From Mycolicibacterium stellerae (GTDB lineage Bacteria; Actinomycetota; Actinomycetes; Mycobacteriales; Mycobacteriaceae): 64,000 nt of DNA. This document shows positions 23,387 through 34,249 of the stretch, in pieces; position 1 is the first letter of the stretch, and each line of letters begins with the position of its first letter. Location of the stretch: contig NZ_RARC01000002.1 of NCBI RefSeq assembly GCF_003719305.1, positions 372,001 through 436,000 of the forward strand, in the 5' to 3' direction. The position numbers were made by a program, and so were the translations under genes. The notes under the pieces are model-generated. The model was not told the origin of the DNA. It saw only the letters and a program-made list of their open reading frames with translations, and ran no database searches.

Positions 23387-25123
23387 TCAGTCCAAGATCC
23401 GCCGGGCGACGTTCGTTGTGACGAGGTCGAGCAGTTCCTCACCCCGGCCGGCGAGGATCGTCCGGATGGCATATAGCGAGAATCCCTTGGCCTGCTCGAC
23501 GGTGATCGCGGGCGGAATCGACAGCTCTTGGCGGGCGGTCACGACGTCGATCAGGGCGGGGCCGTCGTGAGCGAACGCATCGACGATCGCCTGCTCGAGC
23601 TCGGCGGGATGCTCGACGCGGCGGCCGAAGATGCCCATCGCGTTGGCGACGTCGGCGAAGTTGGGGTTGTGCAGATCGGTGCCGTAGTTGACGATCCCGG
23701 CCGCCTTCATCTCCAGCTCGACGAAGTTGAGCGATGAGTTGTTGAACACAATCACCTTGACCGGCAACCGATTCTGGGTCAACGTGATCAACTCGCCGAA
23801 GAGCATCGTCAGTCCGCCGTCGCCCGCCAGGGCGACCACCTGCCGGTCCCGATAGGCGGTCTGCGCCCCGATCGCATGCGGCAGCGCACAGGCCATGGTG
23901 CCGTGGTTGAACGAGCCGACGAGCCGACGACTGCCGTTCATGCCCACATAGCGGGCCGCCCACACCACGGGAGATCCGACGTCGACGGTGAACACCGCGT
24001 CGTCGGCGGCCAGCCGGTTCACAAGCCCGGCAACGTATTCGGGGCGGATCGGGGTGCGGTCGCGGTCGTTGACCGCCAGCTCGTCGAGCCGCTTGCGGGT
24101 CTTGCGGTAGTGGTTGAGCGACTTGTCGAGATGGTCGCGTTGCTGTTTCCGGCGCAGTAACGGCTGCAGGGCGGCCAATGTGTCGCGCACGCTGCCGACC
24201 AGGCCCAGTTCGACCGGCGTGCGGCGGCCCAGGTTTCGGCCGCGGATATCGACCTGAATGATCTTCGCGTTGTCGGGATAGAACTGCTGATATGGAAAGT
24301 CGGTGCCGAGCATGAGCAGGGCATCGGCTTCCTTGATGGCCTTGTAGCCGGAGGCGAAGCCGAGCAGACCGGTCATCCCGACGTCGTACGGGTTGTCGTA
24401 TTCGATGAACTCCTTGCCGCGCAACGCATGCACGATGGGGGCGTTCAACGTCGCCGCCGCGGTGATCACCGCGTCATGGCTGCCCTCGACACCGGCACCC
24501 GCGAGGATCGTGACGGCCGAGGCGTCGTTGAGAATCGCCGCCGCCCGCTGCAGCGACTCGTCGTCGGGACGCACCACCGAACGAGCAGCGACGATCGGCC
24601 GACTCGTCCACGCGGAGTCGTCAGCGCGTTGCAGGAACACCTCACCGGGGATCACCACCACGGCGACGCCGCGCTCTTCGACGGCCGCGCGCATCGCCAT
24701 CTCGAGGATCCGCGGCATCATCTCGGGCGTGCTGACGAGCTCGCAGTAGACGCTGCACTCCCGAAACAACTCCTGCGGATGGGTCTCCTGGAAATACTCG
24801 GAGCCGATCTCCGAGCGCGGGATGTGCGCTGCGATCGCCAGCACCGGCACACGGCTGCGTTGCGCGTCGAAGAGCCCGTTGATCAGGTGCAGGTTGCCGG
24901 GGCCGCAGCTGCCCGCGCAGACGGCGAGCTGTCCGCTCAGCGCGGCGTCGGCGGCCGCCGCGAAGGCGGCGGTCTCCTCGTGACGCACGTGCTCCCAGGA
25001 GATCTCGGAAGCCCGGCGGATCGCATCGGTGAAGCCATTGAGGCTGTCGCCGGGCAACCCGTAGACGCGGCGAACACCGCTGAGCGCGAGCGCGGAGATG
25101 ACATGGTCGGCAACGGTCGCCAC
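23387..25123 (-). CDS. poxB: Thiamine-diphosphate enzyme, pyruvate dehydrogenase (quinone)-like
   Basis: 578 residues with the three-domain TPP fold. The N-terminal catalytic glutamate lies in RHEETAAFAAAADA, the central domain begins near residue 190, and the C-terminal TPP/Mg site is AGDGGLTMLFGELITL followed by NNSSLNFVELE. The HSYR(X)P and long C-terminal sequence are closer to PoxB than to acetolactate synthase. Expected reaction: oxidative decarboxylation of pyruvate to acetate with quinone as acceptor, at the membrane surface. Start GTG 25123. It lies 20 bases downstream of the SDR gene on the same strand. Confidence 0.85.
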   Translation of the reverse strand: MATVADHVISALALSGVRRVYGLPGDSLNGFTDAIRRASEISWEHVRHEETAAFAAAADAALSGQLAVCAGSCGPGNLHLINGLFDAQRSRVPVLAIAAHIPRSEIGSEYFQETHPQELFRECSVYCELVSTPEMMPRILEMAMRAAVEERGVAVVVIPGEVFLQRADDSAWTSRPIVAARSVVRPDDESLQRAAAILNDASAVTILAGAGVEGSHDAVITAAATLNAPIVHALRGKEFIEYDNPYDVGMTGLLGFASGYKAIKEADALLMLGTDFPYQQFYPDNAKIIQVDIRGRNLGRRTPVELGLVGSVRDTLAALQPLLRRKQQRDHLDKSLNHYRKTRKRLDELAVNDRDRTPIRPEYVAGLVNRLAADDAVFTVDVGSPVVWAARYVGMNGSRRLVGSFNHGTMACALPHAIGAQTAYRDRQVVALAGDGGLTMLFGELITLTQNRLPVKVIVFNNSSLNFVELEMKAAGIVNYGTDLHNPNFADVANAMGIFGRRVEHPAELEQAIVDAFAHDGPALIDVVTARQELSIPPAITVEQAKGFSLYAIRTILAGRGEELLDLVTTNVARRILD

Positions 25124-25143
25124 CCGGTCACCCTATGCGGCGA

Positions 25144-25911
25144 TTACTTGGGTGCGAAGCGCTGGCCGGCGTCCAGTCGCAGGCACTGGCCGTTGAGCAT
25201 CGCGTTCTCCACGATCGCGACCGCCAGCTTGGCGTACTCCTCTGGCTTGCCCAGCCGCTTGGGAAACGCGGCATCCTTGGTGAGAACCTCGGCGAACTCG
25301 TCGGGAATGCCTTCTGTCAAACCGGTGGCGAACAGGCTCGGCGCGATGGCCAGGACCCGGATCCCCATGCTGCCGAGATCGCGGGCCATGGTCAGGCACA
25401 TGCCGGCGATGGCCGCCTTTGACGCCGTGTAGGCGACCTGTCCGATCTGCCCCTCGAACGCTGCGATCGATGCGGTGTTGATGATGACGCCACGCTCCTC
25501 GGCCTCATCGTCGACCGGATCGTTCTGGCTCATCTGCCAGGCCGCCAAGCGGCTGATGTTGAAGGTGCCGATGAGGTTGAGATCGACCGAGCGCCGGAAT
25601 GAGTCGAGGCTGTGCGGACCCTTCTTGCTGATGGTGCGTTCACCGATGCCGCCGCCCGCAGTGGTGACCGCGATGTGCAATCCGCCAAGGGCCTCGACCG
25701 CCTGGCCAAGGACCTGCTCGGTGCCTTCGAAGTCGGTGACGTCCACCTCGTGGAATGTTCCGCCGAGGGCATCGGCGACTTCCTTGCCCTTCGACTGCGG
25801 CCGGTCCAGGATGGCCACACCGGCGCCACGCTGGGCCAACGCCTCGGCGGTTGCCTTGCCGAACCCCGACGCCCCGCCGACGATTACGGCCCTTTTCCCC
25901 GCGATCTCCAT
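25144..25911 (-). CDS. SDR oxidoreductase, 3-hydroxyacyl-CoA dehydrogenase type II-like
   Basis: 255 residues. The NAD-binding loop GGASGFGKA is at the N-terminus, followed by the conserved acidic DVTDFEG. The catalytic triad is clear: Ser in NTASIAAFEG and Tyr/Lys in AYTASKAA. The sequence resembles HSD17B10-type enzymes, which oxidise 3-hydroxyacyl-CoA or steroids with NAD+. ATG 25911 has AAAGGGAG upstream and gives the typical EIAGKRAVIVGG start; the frame open to 25965 is not needed. It probably shares a transcript with the following poxB gene. Confidence 0.87.
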   Translation of the reverse strand: MEIAGKRAVIVGGASGFGKATAEALAQRGAGVAILDRPQSKGKEVADALGGTFHEVDVTDFEGTEQVLGQAVEALGGLHIAVTTAGGGIGERTISKKGPHSLDSFRRSVDLNLIGTFNISRLAAWQMSQNDPVDDEAEERGVIINTASIAAFEGQIGQVAYTASKAAIAGMCLTMARDLGSMGIRVLAIAPSLFATGLTEGIPDEFAEVLTKDAAFPKRLGKPEEYAKLAVAIVENAMLNGQCLRLDAGQRFAPK

Positions 25912-26009
25912 CTGGCTCCCTTTCCAAAAAGTGCTCAATTCGTAAAGCAACCTATCCGACGTCACTTATCGGTAAGCCTTTCGGGTAGCCGGATCGGTAG
26001 CTTGGCGGC

Positions 26010-27554
26010 ATGGCGTCAAGCGGGTCACGGGCGATGGCAGGCATCGCGGCGGCCGCCATCGCGCTCGGCGTCACCCAGCTGGTGGCCGCGTTCGTGGGGC
26101 CACAATCCGATTCCCGCACGGCGATCGGGTCGTCGGTCATCGACCTCACCCCCGGTCCGGTGAAGGAATGGGCGATCACCACGTTCGGCACGGCCGACAA
26201 GCTGGTGCTGTCGGTGCTCGTGCTGGCCGTCATCGCCATCATCGCCGCGGTAGCCGGTTCGATGGAGAGGCCCCGCGTCCCGATCGGCAGCGCGGCGATC
26301 GTCGCCGCGGGGGTGGCCGGATGCGCGGCGGTGCTGTCCCGCGGCGGGCAGCTGCCCGTCGATATCGTGCCCACCGTCGTCGGCACCGTGTGCGGGGTCG
26401 TCGTGCTGCGCCTGCTGACGTCGGGACGATTCACCGACGGGCCTGCCGACCCCGACACATCCGATGAGCCCGACCACGGCAGGCGGCTGTCCCTGATAAC
26501 GATGGGCCTGCTCACCGCAGGTGCGGTCAGCGGCGTTGTCGGCGTCGTGCTGTCGCGGGCGAGAACGTCGGTGGCCGGTGATCGCGACGCGTTCGCCCTG
26601 CCCGCGGTGGACGTCGCCGCACCGCCTATCCCGCCGACGGTGCAGCCCAAAGGCGTTGCGCTGCCGTCATTCGTCACAAGCAACGACGACTTCTACCGGA
26701 TCGACACCGCGTTGACCGTGCCACAGCTGAGTCGCGCCGAGTGGCAACTGAAGATCCACGGCATGGTCGACCGTGAGATCACCTACCGGTTCGAGGATCT
26801 GGACCGGTTCGAGGTCGTCGAAAAGGTTGTGACGCTGACGTGTGTGTCCAATCCTGTTGGCGGAGATCTCATCTCGAATGCGAGCTGGACAGGCTATCGG
26901 GTCCGCGACCTGCTGGCCGACGCGGGTGTGCACGCCGACGCCGATATGGTTTTGTCCATGTCGAGCGACGGGTTCACGGCTGGGACTCCGGTCGAGGCCC
27001 TCACCGACGGCAGGGACGCGCTGCTGGCCGTCGGGATGAACGGCCAGCCGCTGCCCACCAACCACGGCTACCCCGCACGGCTCGTCGTCCCCGGCCTGTA
27101 CGGGTATGTGTCGGCCACCAAATGGGTTGTCGACCTCGAACTCACGCGGTTCGACAAGGCCGAGGCGTACTGGACGCGGCTGGGCTGGTCCCCGCGCGGA
27201 CCGATCAAGACCGAGTCCCGCATCGACGTGCCGAGCAGCGGCCAGGACGTCGCCCGTGGGCCGGTGACGTTCGGCGGGGTGGCGTGGGCGCAGAACCGTG
27301 GTGTGAAGGCAGTCGAGGTGCGCATCGACAGTCCGAATAAGCAGGGCACCTGGCAGCAGGCGCAGCTGGGTGCGGGCTACTCCAACGACGCATGGCGGTT
27401 GTGGAGCTTTCCCTGGCAGGCCGAAGAATCTGGCCTGCACACGATTTCGGTGCGAGCCACCGACAACACCGGCGCGACGCAGACCCAGCAGTGGGCCGAC
27501 CCGGTGCCCGACGGGGCCTCCGGCTGGCACTCGGTCGACTTCGCCGTCAAGTAG
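26010..27554 (+). CDS. Membrane-anchored molybdopterin oxidoreductase (sulfite oxidase fold)
   Basis: 514 residues. The first 185 contain about five membrane helices. A Mo-cofactor domain follows from about 225, with the Mo-binding Cys278 in LTCVSNPVGGDLI and the NASWTGYRVRDLL, NHGYPARLVVPGLYG segments. A C-terminal immunoglobulin-like Mo-co dimerisation domain (about 420-514) includes RGVKAVEVRID. The catalytic part should face outside. Substrates of this actinobacterial group are unproven; reduction or oxidation of small S/N compounds is possible. It has no adjacent heme partner. It is divergent from the SDR gene. Confidence 0.86.
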   Translation: MASSGSRAMAGIAAAAIALGVTQLVAAFVGPQSDSRTAIGSSVIDLTPGPVKEWAITTFGTADKLVLSVLVLAVIAIIAAVAGSMERPRVPIGSAAIVAAGVAGCAAVLSRGGQLPVDIVPTVVGTVCGVVVLRLLTSGRFTDGPADPDTSDEPDHGRRLSLITMGLLTAGAVSGVVGVVLSRARTSVAGDRDAFALPAVDVAAPPIPPTVQPKGVALPSFVTSNDDFYRIDTALTVPQLSRAEWQLKIHGMVDREITYRFEDLDRFEVVEKVVTLTCVSNPVGGDLISNASWTGYRVRDLLADAGVHADADMVLSMSSDGFTAGTPVEALTDGRDALLAVGMNGQPLPTNHGYPARLVVPGLYGYVSATKWVVDLELTRFDKAEAYWTRLGWSPRGPIKTESRIDVPSSGQDVARGPVTFGGVAWAQNRGVKAVEVRIDSPNKQGTWQQAQLGAGYSNDAWRLWSFPWQAEESGLHTISVRATDNTGATQTQQWADPVPDGASGWHSVDFAVK

Positions 27555-27585
27555 CCGTCAAGTAGCCGTCTTGGTCCCCTTGCAC

Positions 27586-27647
27586 CGCGAGCGTGCGCGT
27601 TTGCACACGACACGCCGGAAAACCAGGTGCAACTGTGCACGCTCGCG
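27586..27647. repeat. Nested stem-loop, mycobacterial intergenic palindrome type
   Basis: CGCGAGCGTGC (27586-27596) pairs perfectly with GCACGCTCGCG (27637-27647). Inside it TTGCAC (27601-27606) pairs with GTGCAA (27628-27633). The structure lies between the molybdoenzyme stop and the YqeY-like start on the same strand. Sequences of this kind recur between mycobacterial genes as I know them; a role as terminator or RNA-stability element is inference. Confidence 0.55.
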
Positions 27648-27663
27648 AGTACTTTGGCGGCCC

Positions 27664-28038
27664 GTGTCCCCCCTGCCCGCCGAGACCTGGCGCACACTTG
27701 TTCGCGCATCGCTGCTTGCTGCCCGCAAGAAGCGTGACTCGACGCGTGCCACCGCCCTGCGCTCTGTGCTGAGCGCCATCGACAACGCCGAGACCCCCGA
27801 AACCGTCGTCCCCCCGGGCCGGGCGAGCGGAGCGATCGCAGGCGCCGTCGCGGGCCTCGGCTCCACCGAGGTAACGCGTCGGGAACTGTCGGAAGAGCAG
27901 ATCCGCGACCTCGTGCGGTCCGAGATCGCCGAGCGGCGCAGCGCCGCGGATCAGTTCACCGCGGGCGGCCACGCCGAACGGGCCGCCGCTCTTCGCGCCG
28001 AGATGGCTGTCCTCGCTGACCTGTTGGGAGATGTCTGA
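27664..28038 (+). CDS. GatB/YqeY-like protein
   Basis: 124 residues, alpha-helical, with the YqeY pattern: an N-terminal helix rich in Arg/Lys (SLLAARKKRDSTRATALRSVLSAIDNAE) and a later EEQIRDLVRSEIAERRSAADQF helix. YqeY proteins resemble the tail domain of the GatB amidotransferase and bind tRNA-like partners; their role is poorly defined. GTG 27664 is chosen because the open frame upstream passes through the stem-loop and the molybdoenzyme gene. It precedes ligB by 21 bases. Confidence 0.75.
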   Translation: MSPLPAETWRTLVRASLLAARKKRDSTRATALRSVLSAIDNAETPETVVPPGRASGAIAGAVAGLGSTEVTRRELSEEQIRDLVRSEIAERRSAADQFTAGGHAERAAALRAEMAVLADLLGDV

Positions 28039-28059
28039 CCCTCGTGCCAGGGTGAGAAT

Positions 28060-29631
28060 GTGCAGCTGATCGACGTCGCCACCGCATCGGCAGAGGTCGG
28101 CGCCTCCTCGTCGCGGCTGGCCAAGATCGCCCGCATCGCCGATCTGCTCACCAGGGCAGGCGTAGACGGCGACGCGCGGCTGGTCGCCGTCGTCGTGTCG
28201 TGGTTGTCGGGTGACCTGCCACTGCGCCAGATCGGCGTCGGGTGGGCGGCGTTGCGGTCGCTGCCCGAGCCCGCCGAGGAACCGACGCTGGCGGTCGACG
28301 CCGTCGATGCCGCCTTCACTGAGATCGGTGCCGTCGCAGGCAAAGGGTCGCAGTCCATTAGGGCGGCACTCGTCGCGGATCTGTTCTCCGCGGCGACGGA
28401 CGTCGAGCAGACGTTCCTTCGCCGGCTCCTCGGCGGCGAGCTGCGCCAGGGTGCGCTTGCCGGGGTGATGGCCGACGCCGTCGCAAAGGCCGCGGGCATG
28501 CCGGCCCCCACTGTCCGCAGGGCCGCGATGCTTGGCGGCGATCTGCCTGCCGTCGCAGCCGCCGCACTGACCGGCGGTGAGGCCGCCTTGTCGGAGTTCA
28601 CGTTGCGGGTCGGTCAGCCCGTCGGCCCGATGCTTGCCCAGACCGCGACCGGTGTCGGCGAAGCACTCGATCGACTCGGCGGCGACGCCGTTTTCGAAGC
28701 CAAGCTTGACGGGGCCCGGGTCCAGATCCACCGGTCCGGCGACGACGTGTCGATCTACACCCGCAGCCTCGACGACGTCACGGCCCGGCTGCCCGAGGTC
28801 GTCGAGGCGACGCTCGCACTACCGGTGACGGATCTGATCGCCGACGGTGAGGCGATCGCCTTGCGAGCTGACGGACGGCCGCACCGGTTCCAGGTCACCG
28901 CGTCGCGATTCGGTCGCGGCGGAGGCCGGGGCGGCAAGGACCGAAGCGTCGACGTCGCCGCGGCCCGCGCCGCCCAGCCGTTGTCGGTGTTCTTCTTCGA
29001 CGTCCTGCATCTCGACGGTGTCGACCTGCTCGACGAACCCACGAGGGACAGGCTGTCGGCCCTCGACGCGATCGTGCCGTCAGATCAGCGCGTTGACCGG
29101 TTGTCCACATCGGATACCCAAGCGGCCCAACGGTTCCTGGACGCCACGCTGGCCGCGGGCCATGAAGGTCTGATGGCGAAGTCGCCGTCCGCGCCGTATG
29201 AAGCAGGCCGACGCGGCACGGGCTGGCTGAAGGTGAAGCCGGTGCACACCCTCGACTTGGTGGTGCTGGCCGTCGAATGGGGTTCCGGCCGACGCACCGG
29301 CAAGCTTTCCAACATCCACCTCGGCGCCCGCGATCCGGCGACGGGCGAGTTCGTGATGCTGGGCAAGACGTTCAAGGGCATGACCGACGCGATGCTCGAC
29401 TGGCAGACCGCCAGGTTCACCGAGCTGGCCGACGGACCCACCGACGGGTGGGTGGTCAAGCTCAGCCCCGAGCAGGTGGTGGAAATCGCCTTCGACGGGG
29501 TACAGACATCGTCGCGGTATCCAGGCGGCATGGCGCTGCGTTTCGCGCGGGTGCTGCGCTACCGGGACGATAAAAGCCCCGGCGAGGCCGACACCGTCGA
29601 CACCGTCCGGGCATTCTACGAGCGCGAATAG
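28060..29631 (+). CDS. ligB: ATP-dependent DNA ligase B
   Basis: 523 residues. The nucleotidyl-acceptor lysine is K215 in motif I EAKLDGAR. Downstream are the IADGEAIAL (motif III), [24 protein letters not shown] (motif IV) and WLKVKP (motif V) segments. An N-terminal DNA-binding domain (1-200) includes [22 protein letters not shown]. It closely follows M. tuberculosis LigB as I remember it, but with about nine extra Gly/Arg-rich residues (GGGRGGKDR, near 284-292). It seals nicks using ATP; LigB is not the essential replicative ligase. Start GTG 28060. It is followed by cstA, as in M. tuberculosis. Confidence 0.93.
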   Translation: MQLIDVATASAEVGASSSRLAKIARIADLLTRAGVDGDARLVAVVVSWLSGDLPLRQIGVGWAALRSLPEPAEEPTLAVDAVDAAFTEIGAVAGKGSQSIRAALVADLFSAATDVEQTFLRRLLGGELRQGALAGVMADAVAKAAGMPAPTVRRAAMLGGDLPAVAAAALTGGEAALSEFTLRVGQPVGPMLAQTATGVGEALDRLGGDAVFEAKLDGARVQIHRSGDDVSIYTRSLDDVTARLPEVVEATLALPVTDLIADGEAIALRADGRPHRFQVTASRFGRGGGRGGKDRSVDVAAARAAQPLSVFFFDVLHLDGVDLLDEPTRDRLSALDAIVPSDQRVDRLSTSDTQAAQRFLDATLAAGHEGLMAKSPSAPYEAGRRGTGWLKVKPVHTLDLVVLAVEWGSGRRTGKLSNIHLGARDPATGEFVMLGKTFKGMTDAMLDWQTARFTELADGPTDGWVVKLSPEQVVEIAFDGVQTSSRYPGGMALRFARVLRYRDDKSPGEADTVDTVRAFYERE

Positions 29632-29731
29632 CAGGAATTCGGCCATCTTCGGCAATCCTCTTCAGGCCCGGCGCCGCCTTTGACAGGATCATCTCAGGCG
29701 CGAGAACTCCACGCGATTGAGGGAGGAACCA

Positions 29732-32023
<2,292 letters not shown>

Positions 32024-32321
32024 TGGGCGACAACCACTACCGGCGCTACGTCGAACATCGCCGCCGCTCGCACCCCGATGAACCGGTCGTTTCCGAACGC
32101 GAGTACTGGCGGATGCGACACATTGCGACGGAGAGCAATCCCGGCAGCCGCTGCTGCTGACGCCTAGGTAAACGCTGCTGATCGCCTTGCCGTTCACCGG
32201 CACCGCCGATCGGCCTTTGCGTCCTGCTAGCGCTTTCAAAGCGGCCACATAGCTCGCTCTTACGAAGCCTCCCTACCGTCGCAAATGGGTCGGGGCGTCT
32301 ATCGACGTGGAAAGGCCTGTA

Positions 32322-32957
32322 ATGAAAGTTAGTCAGCTATTAGCGGGGGCGGCGATCGGCTGCATGCTCGGCACCGCAGGCATCAGCCTGGGGTCCGGCG
32401 CTGCCAACGCCGCGCCGCAATGCCCTCCGGGTGTGCAGTGCCCCGGTGGCGGACCGGGCGGACCGGGCGGACCTCCTCCCGGTGGTCCTCCCGGCGAACG
32501 CGGACCCGGTGGTCCTCCTCCTGGTGGCCCTCCCGGCGGTCCCCCTGGCGACCGTGGACCCGGCGGCTTCCCTGGTGGGCCTCCCGGCGGTCCTGGCGGC
32601 CCTGGACCGGGCGGCTTCCCCGGCGGCCCTGGCGGCCCTGGACCGGGCGGCTTCCCCGGCGGCCCACCGCCGGGCGACTTCAACCGCCCCGGCGGCCACG
32701 ATTGGCGGCCACCGTGGGGTCCTCAGGACAACGACTGGCGCGGCCGGTTCCGCGGCGCCCCGTGGGGCGACGGACTGCCGCCGTGGGGCTGGGGCGCACC
32801 CCCGCCGCCGCCCTGGATCGGACCGCTGCCGCCGGCATGGGGCCCGCCGCCGCCGCCGATCAACTACTTCGGCTTCAACGAGCAGCCGATCTGGGACCCC
32901 GGCTATAACCAGTGGGGCTTCTGGTTCTTCGGGATCTGGATTCCACTCCCGATCTGA
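32322..32957 (+). CDS. Gly/Pro-rich exported protein
   Basis: 211 residues. A classical signal peptide covers about residues 1-36, ending ANAAP, so signal peptidase I cleavage is expected. The next 90 residues are low-complexity Gly-Pro repeats (GGPPPGGPPGERGP-type units), including an exactly duplicated 12-residue unit. A Trp/Pro-rich C-terminal 90 residues (RPPWGPQDNDW, PWGWGAPPPPPW, FGFNEQPIWDPGYNQWGFW) is probably the conserved functional part. I recognise the architecture from mycobacterial cell-envelope proteins but not a function. ATG 32322 follows GAAAGG. Confidence 0.8.
   Translation: MKVSQLLAGAAIGCMLGTAGISLGSGAANAAPQCPPGVQCPGGGPGGPGGPPPGGPPGERGPGGPPPGGPPGGPPGDRGPGGFPGGPPGGPGGPGPGGFPGGPGGPGPGGFPGGPPPGDFNRPGGHDWRPPWGPQDNDWRGRFRGAPWGDGLPPWGWGAPPPPPWIGPLPPAWGPPPPPINYFGFNEQPIWDPGYNQWGFWFFGIWIPLPI
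32592..32663 (+). repeat. 36-bp tandem repeat, 2 exact copies, in the Gly/Pro-rich gene
   Basis: Two identical 36-base units (32592-32627 and 32628-32663) encode PGGPGPGGFPGG twice. The surrounding sequence contains shorter degenerate GGT/CCT-type units. It is prone to slippage, so copy number may vary between strains. Confidence 0.85.
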
Positions 32958-33013
32958 CAGGCAACCCGGCGAGACGGCCGCCTCGGATAATTTCCGGGGC
33001 GGTCGTCAACGCT

Positions 33014-34249
33014 TCAGCGCAGCGAATAACGGATCGGCAGATGCTTGAGCCCGCCGACGAATGTGGTCGCCACGTGCTGCGGGTCGCCTGCAAGCTCGAC
33101 GGACTCGAGTCGCGGTAGCAGCTCGGAGAAGAAGCTGCTCACCTCCATTCGGGCCAGCGCGGCGCCGAGGCAGAAGTGCACACCGTAGCCGAAGGCGATG
33201 TGCTTGTTGGGATCTCGCGTGACGTCAAAGTGGAAGGGGTCGTCGAAGACGTCCTCATCGCGGTTACCGGAAACATAGGAAAGCAGAACCGATTCTCCTG
33301 CTGCGATCGGCACCCCGCGAACAGTGGCGTCCTGGGTGGCGGTCCGCATGAATGCCTTGACGGGGGTGACCCAGCGGATCATCTCCTCCGTCGCAAGTGG
33401 TATCAGGTTCAGGTCGGCGGCCAGCCGTCGATGCTGGTCGGGATTCTCGATCAGTGCCAGCATGCCGCCCGAGATGATCGCGCTGGTGGTGTCGTGGCCG
33501 GCGGCTGCGATGATCGCGTAGTAGGAGATGGTGTCGATATCGGACAACGGCTCGCCGTCGATGGTGGCGTTGGCGATCGCGGAAGCCAGGTCCTCCGTTG
33601 GGTTTTCCCGCCGCGACGCGATCAACGCGGTGAAGTACTCGAACATCTCCAGCAGCGCCGACATCTGATCTTCCCCCTCGACCCCGCGCTTGAACTCGTC
33701 GTCATCGCTGCCGAACAACTCCTGGGTGAGCTTCAGCATCAGCGGGAAGTCCGATTCGGGCACGCCGAGGAGCGACATGATCATGTACAGCGGGTAGTTC
33801 ACGGCGATCTGCTGGGCGAAGTCGCATTCGGGTCCGATCGTGGCCATCTTGTCGACGTAGACCTTGGCGAGTTCGTCCGCACGGTTCCTCAACGCCCGCA
33901 TGGCCTTCGGCCGGAACCAGTCTGCGCCGATCGCCCGCACGCCGCGATGCTGAGGATCGTCCATGTGGATCAAGGTGCGGACCCCGACGGCCGCCTGTCG
34001 CTCGTCGTTCTCGGCGGTGACGAGGACCGGCCGGGGGTAGTTGGTGAACACGTCGTTCGCCCGTTCGATGTCCATGATGTCGGCGTGCTTGGTGATCGCC
34101 CAAAAGGGTTTGTAGGACGGCACTTCGACCCATGACACCGGCGCGTTGGCTCGCAGATGGGTCAGCGCGGCATGCAGTCTCGCCTCATCGGCGTACGCCT
34201 TCGGCGTCGCGAACACCCTGCCTGCCTCATCCATGATCGGGGTACTCAA
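33014..34249 (-). CDS. Cytochrome P450
   Basis: 411 residues, soluble bacterial P450. The oxygen-activation helix has AAAGHDTTSA with the acid-alcohol pair intact. The ExxR-type segment is EEMIRWVTPV, and the heme-binding loop is FGYGVHFCLGAALAR with Cys360. The HRGVRAIGADWFRP region and overall form are those of mycobacterial CYP families acting on lipids or terpenoids. The start is TTG 34249, overlapping the LLM stop by 4 bases (TTGA); ATG 34234 is an alternative. No ferredoxin is adjacent; the pair at 5.6-7.2 kb is one candidate donor. Confidence 0.92.
   Translation of the reverse strand: MSTPIMDEAGRVFATPKAYADEARLHAALTHLRANAPVSWVEVPSYKPFWAITKHADIMDIERANDVFTNYPRPVLVTAENDERQAAVGVRTLIHMDDPQHRGVRAIGADWFRPKAMRALRNRADELAKVYVDKMATIGPECDFAQQIAVNYPLYMIMSLLGVPESDFPLMLKLTQELFGSDDDEFKRGVEGEDQMSALLEMFEYFTALIASRRENPTEDLASAIANATIDGEPLSDIDTISYYAIIAAAGHDTTSAIISGGMLALIENPDQHRRLAADLNLIPLATEEMIRWVTPVKAFMRTATQDATVRGVPIAAGESVLLSYVSGNRDEDVFDDPFHFDVTRDPNKHIAFGYGVHFCLGAALARMEVSSFFSELLPRLESVELAGDPQHVATTFVGGLKHLPIRYSLR

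Noticed and set aside
21844-23421. A 525-codon open frame on the plus strand opposite the zinc-peptidase lipoprotein and HxlR genes
   Set aside because: It is antisense to genes with clear motifs, has no recognisable domain, and long antisense frames are expected in high-GC DNA with strong third-position bias.
25912-26009. A CTTA-TCGG-TAAG inverted repeat between the SDR and molybdoenzyme genes as an operator
   Set aside because: Arms of only four bases are common by chance; no supporting copy elsewhere.
32440-32700. Repeats in the Gly/Pro-rich gene as a possible CRISPR array
   Set aside because: Units are contiguous without spacers, in frame, and encode a regular Gly-Pro peptide.
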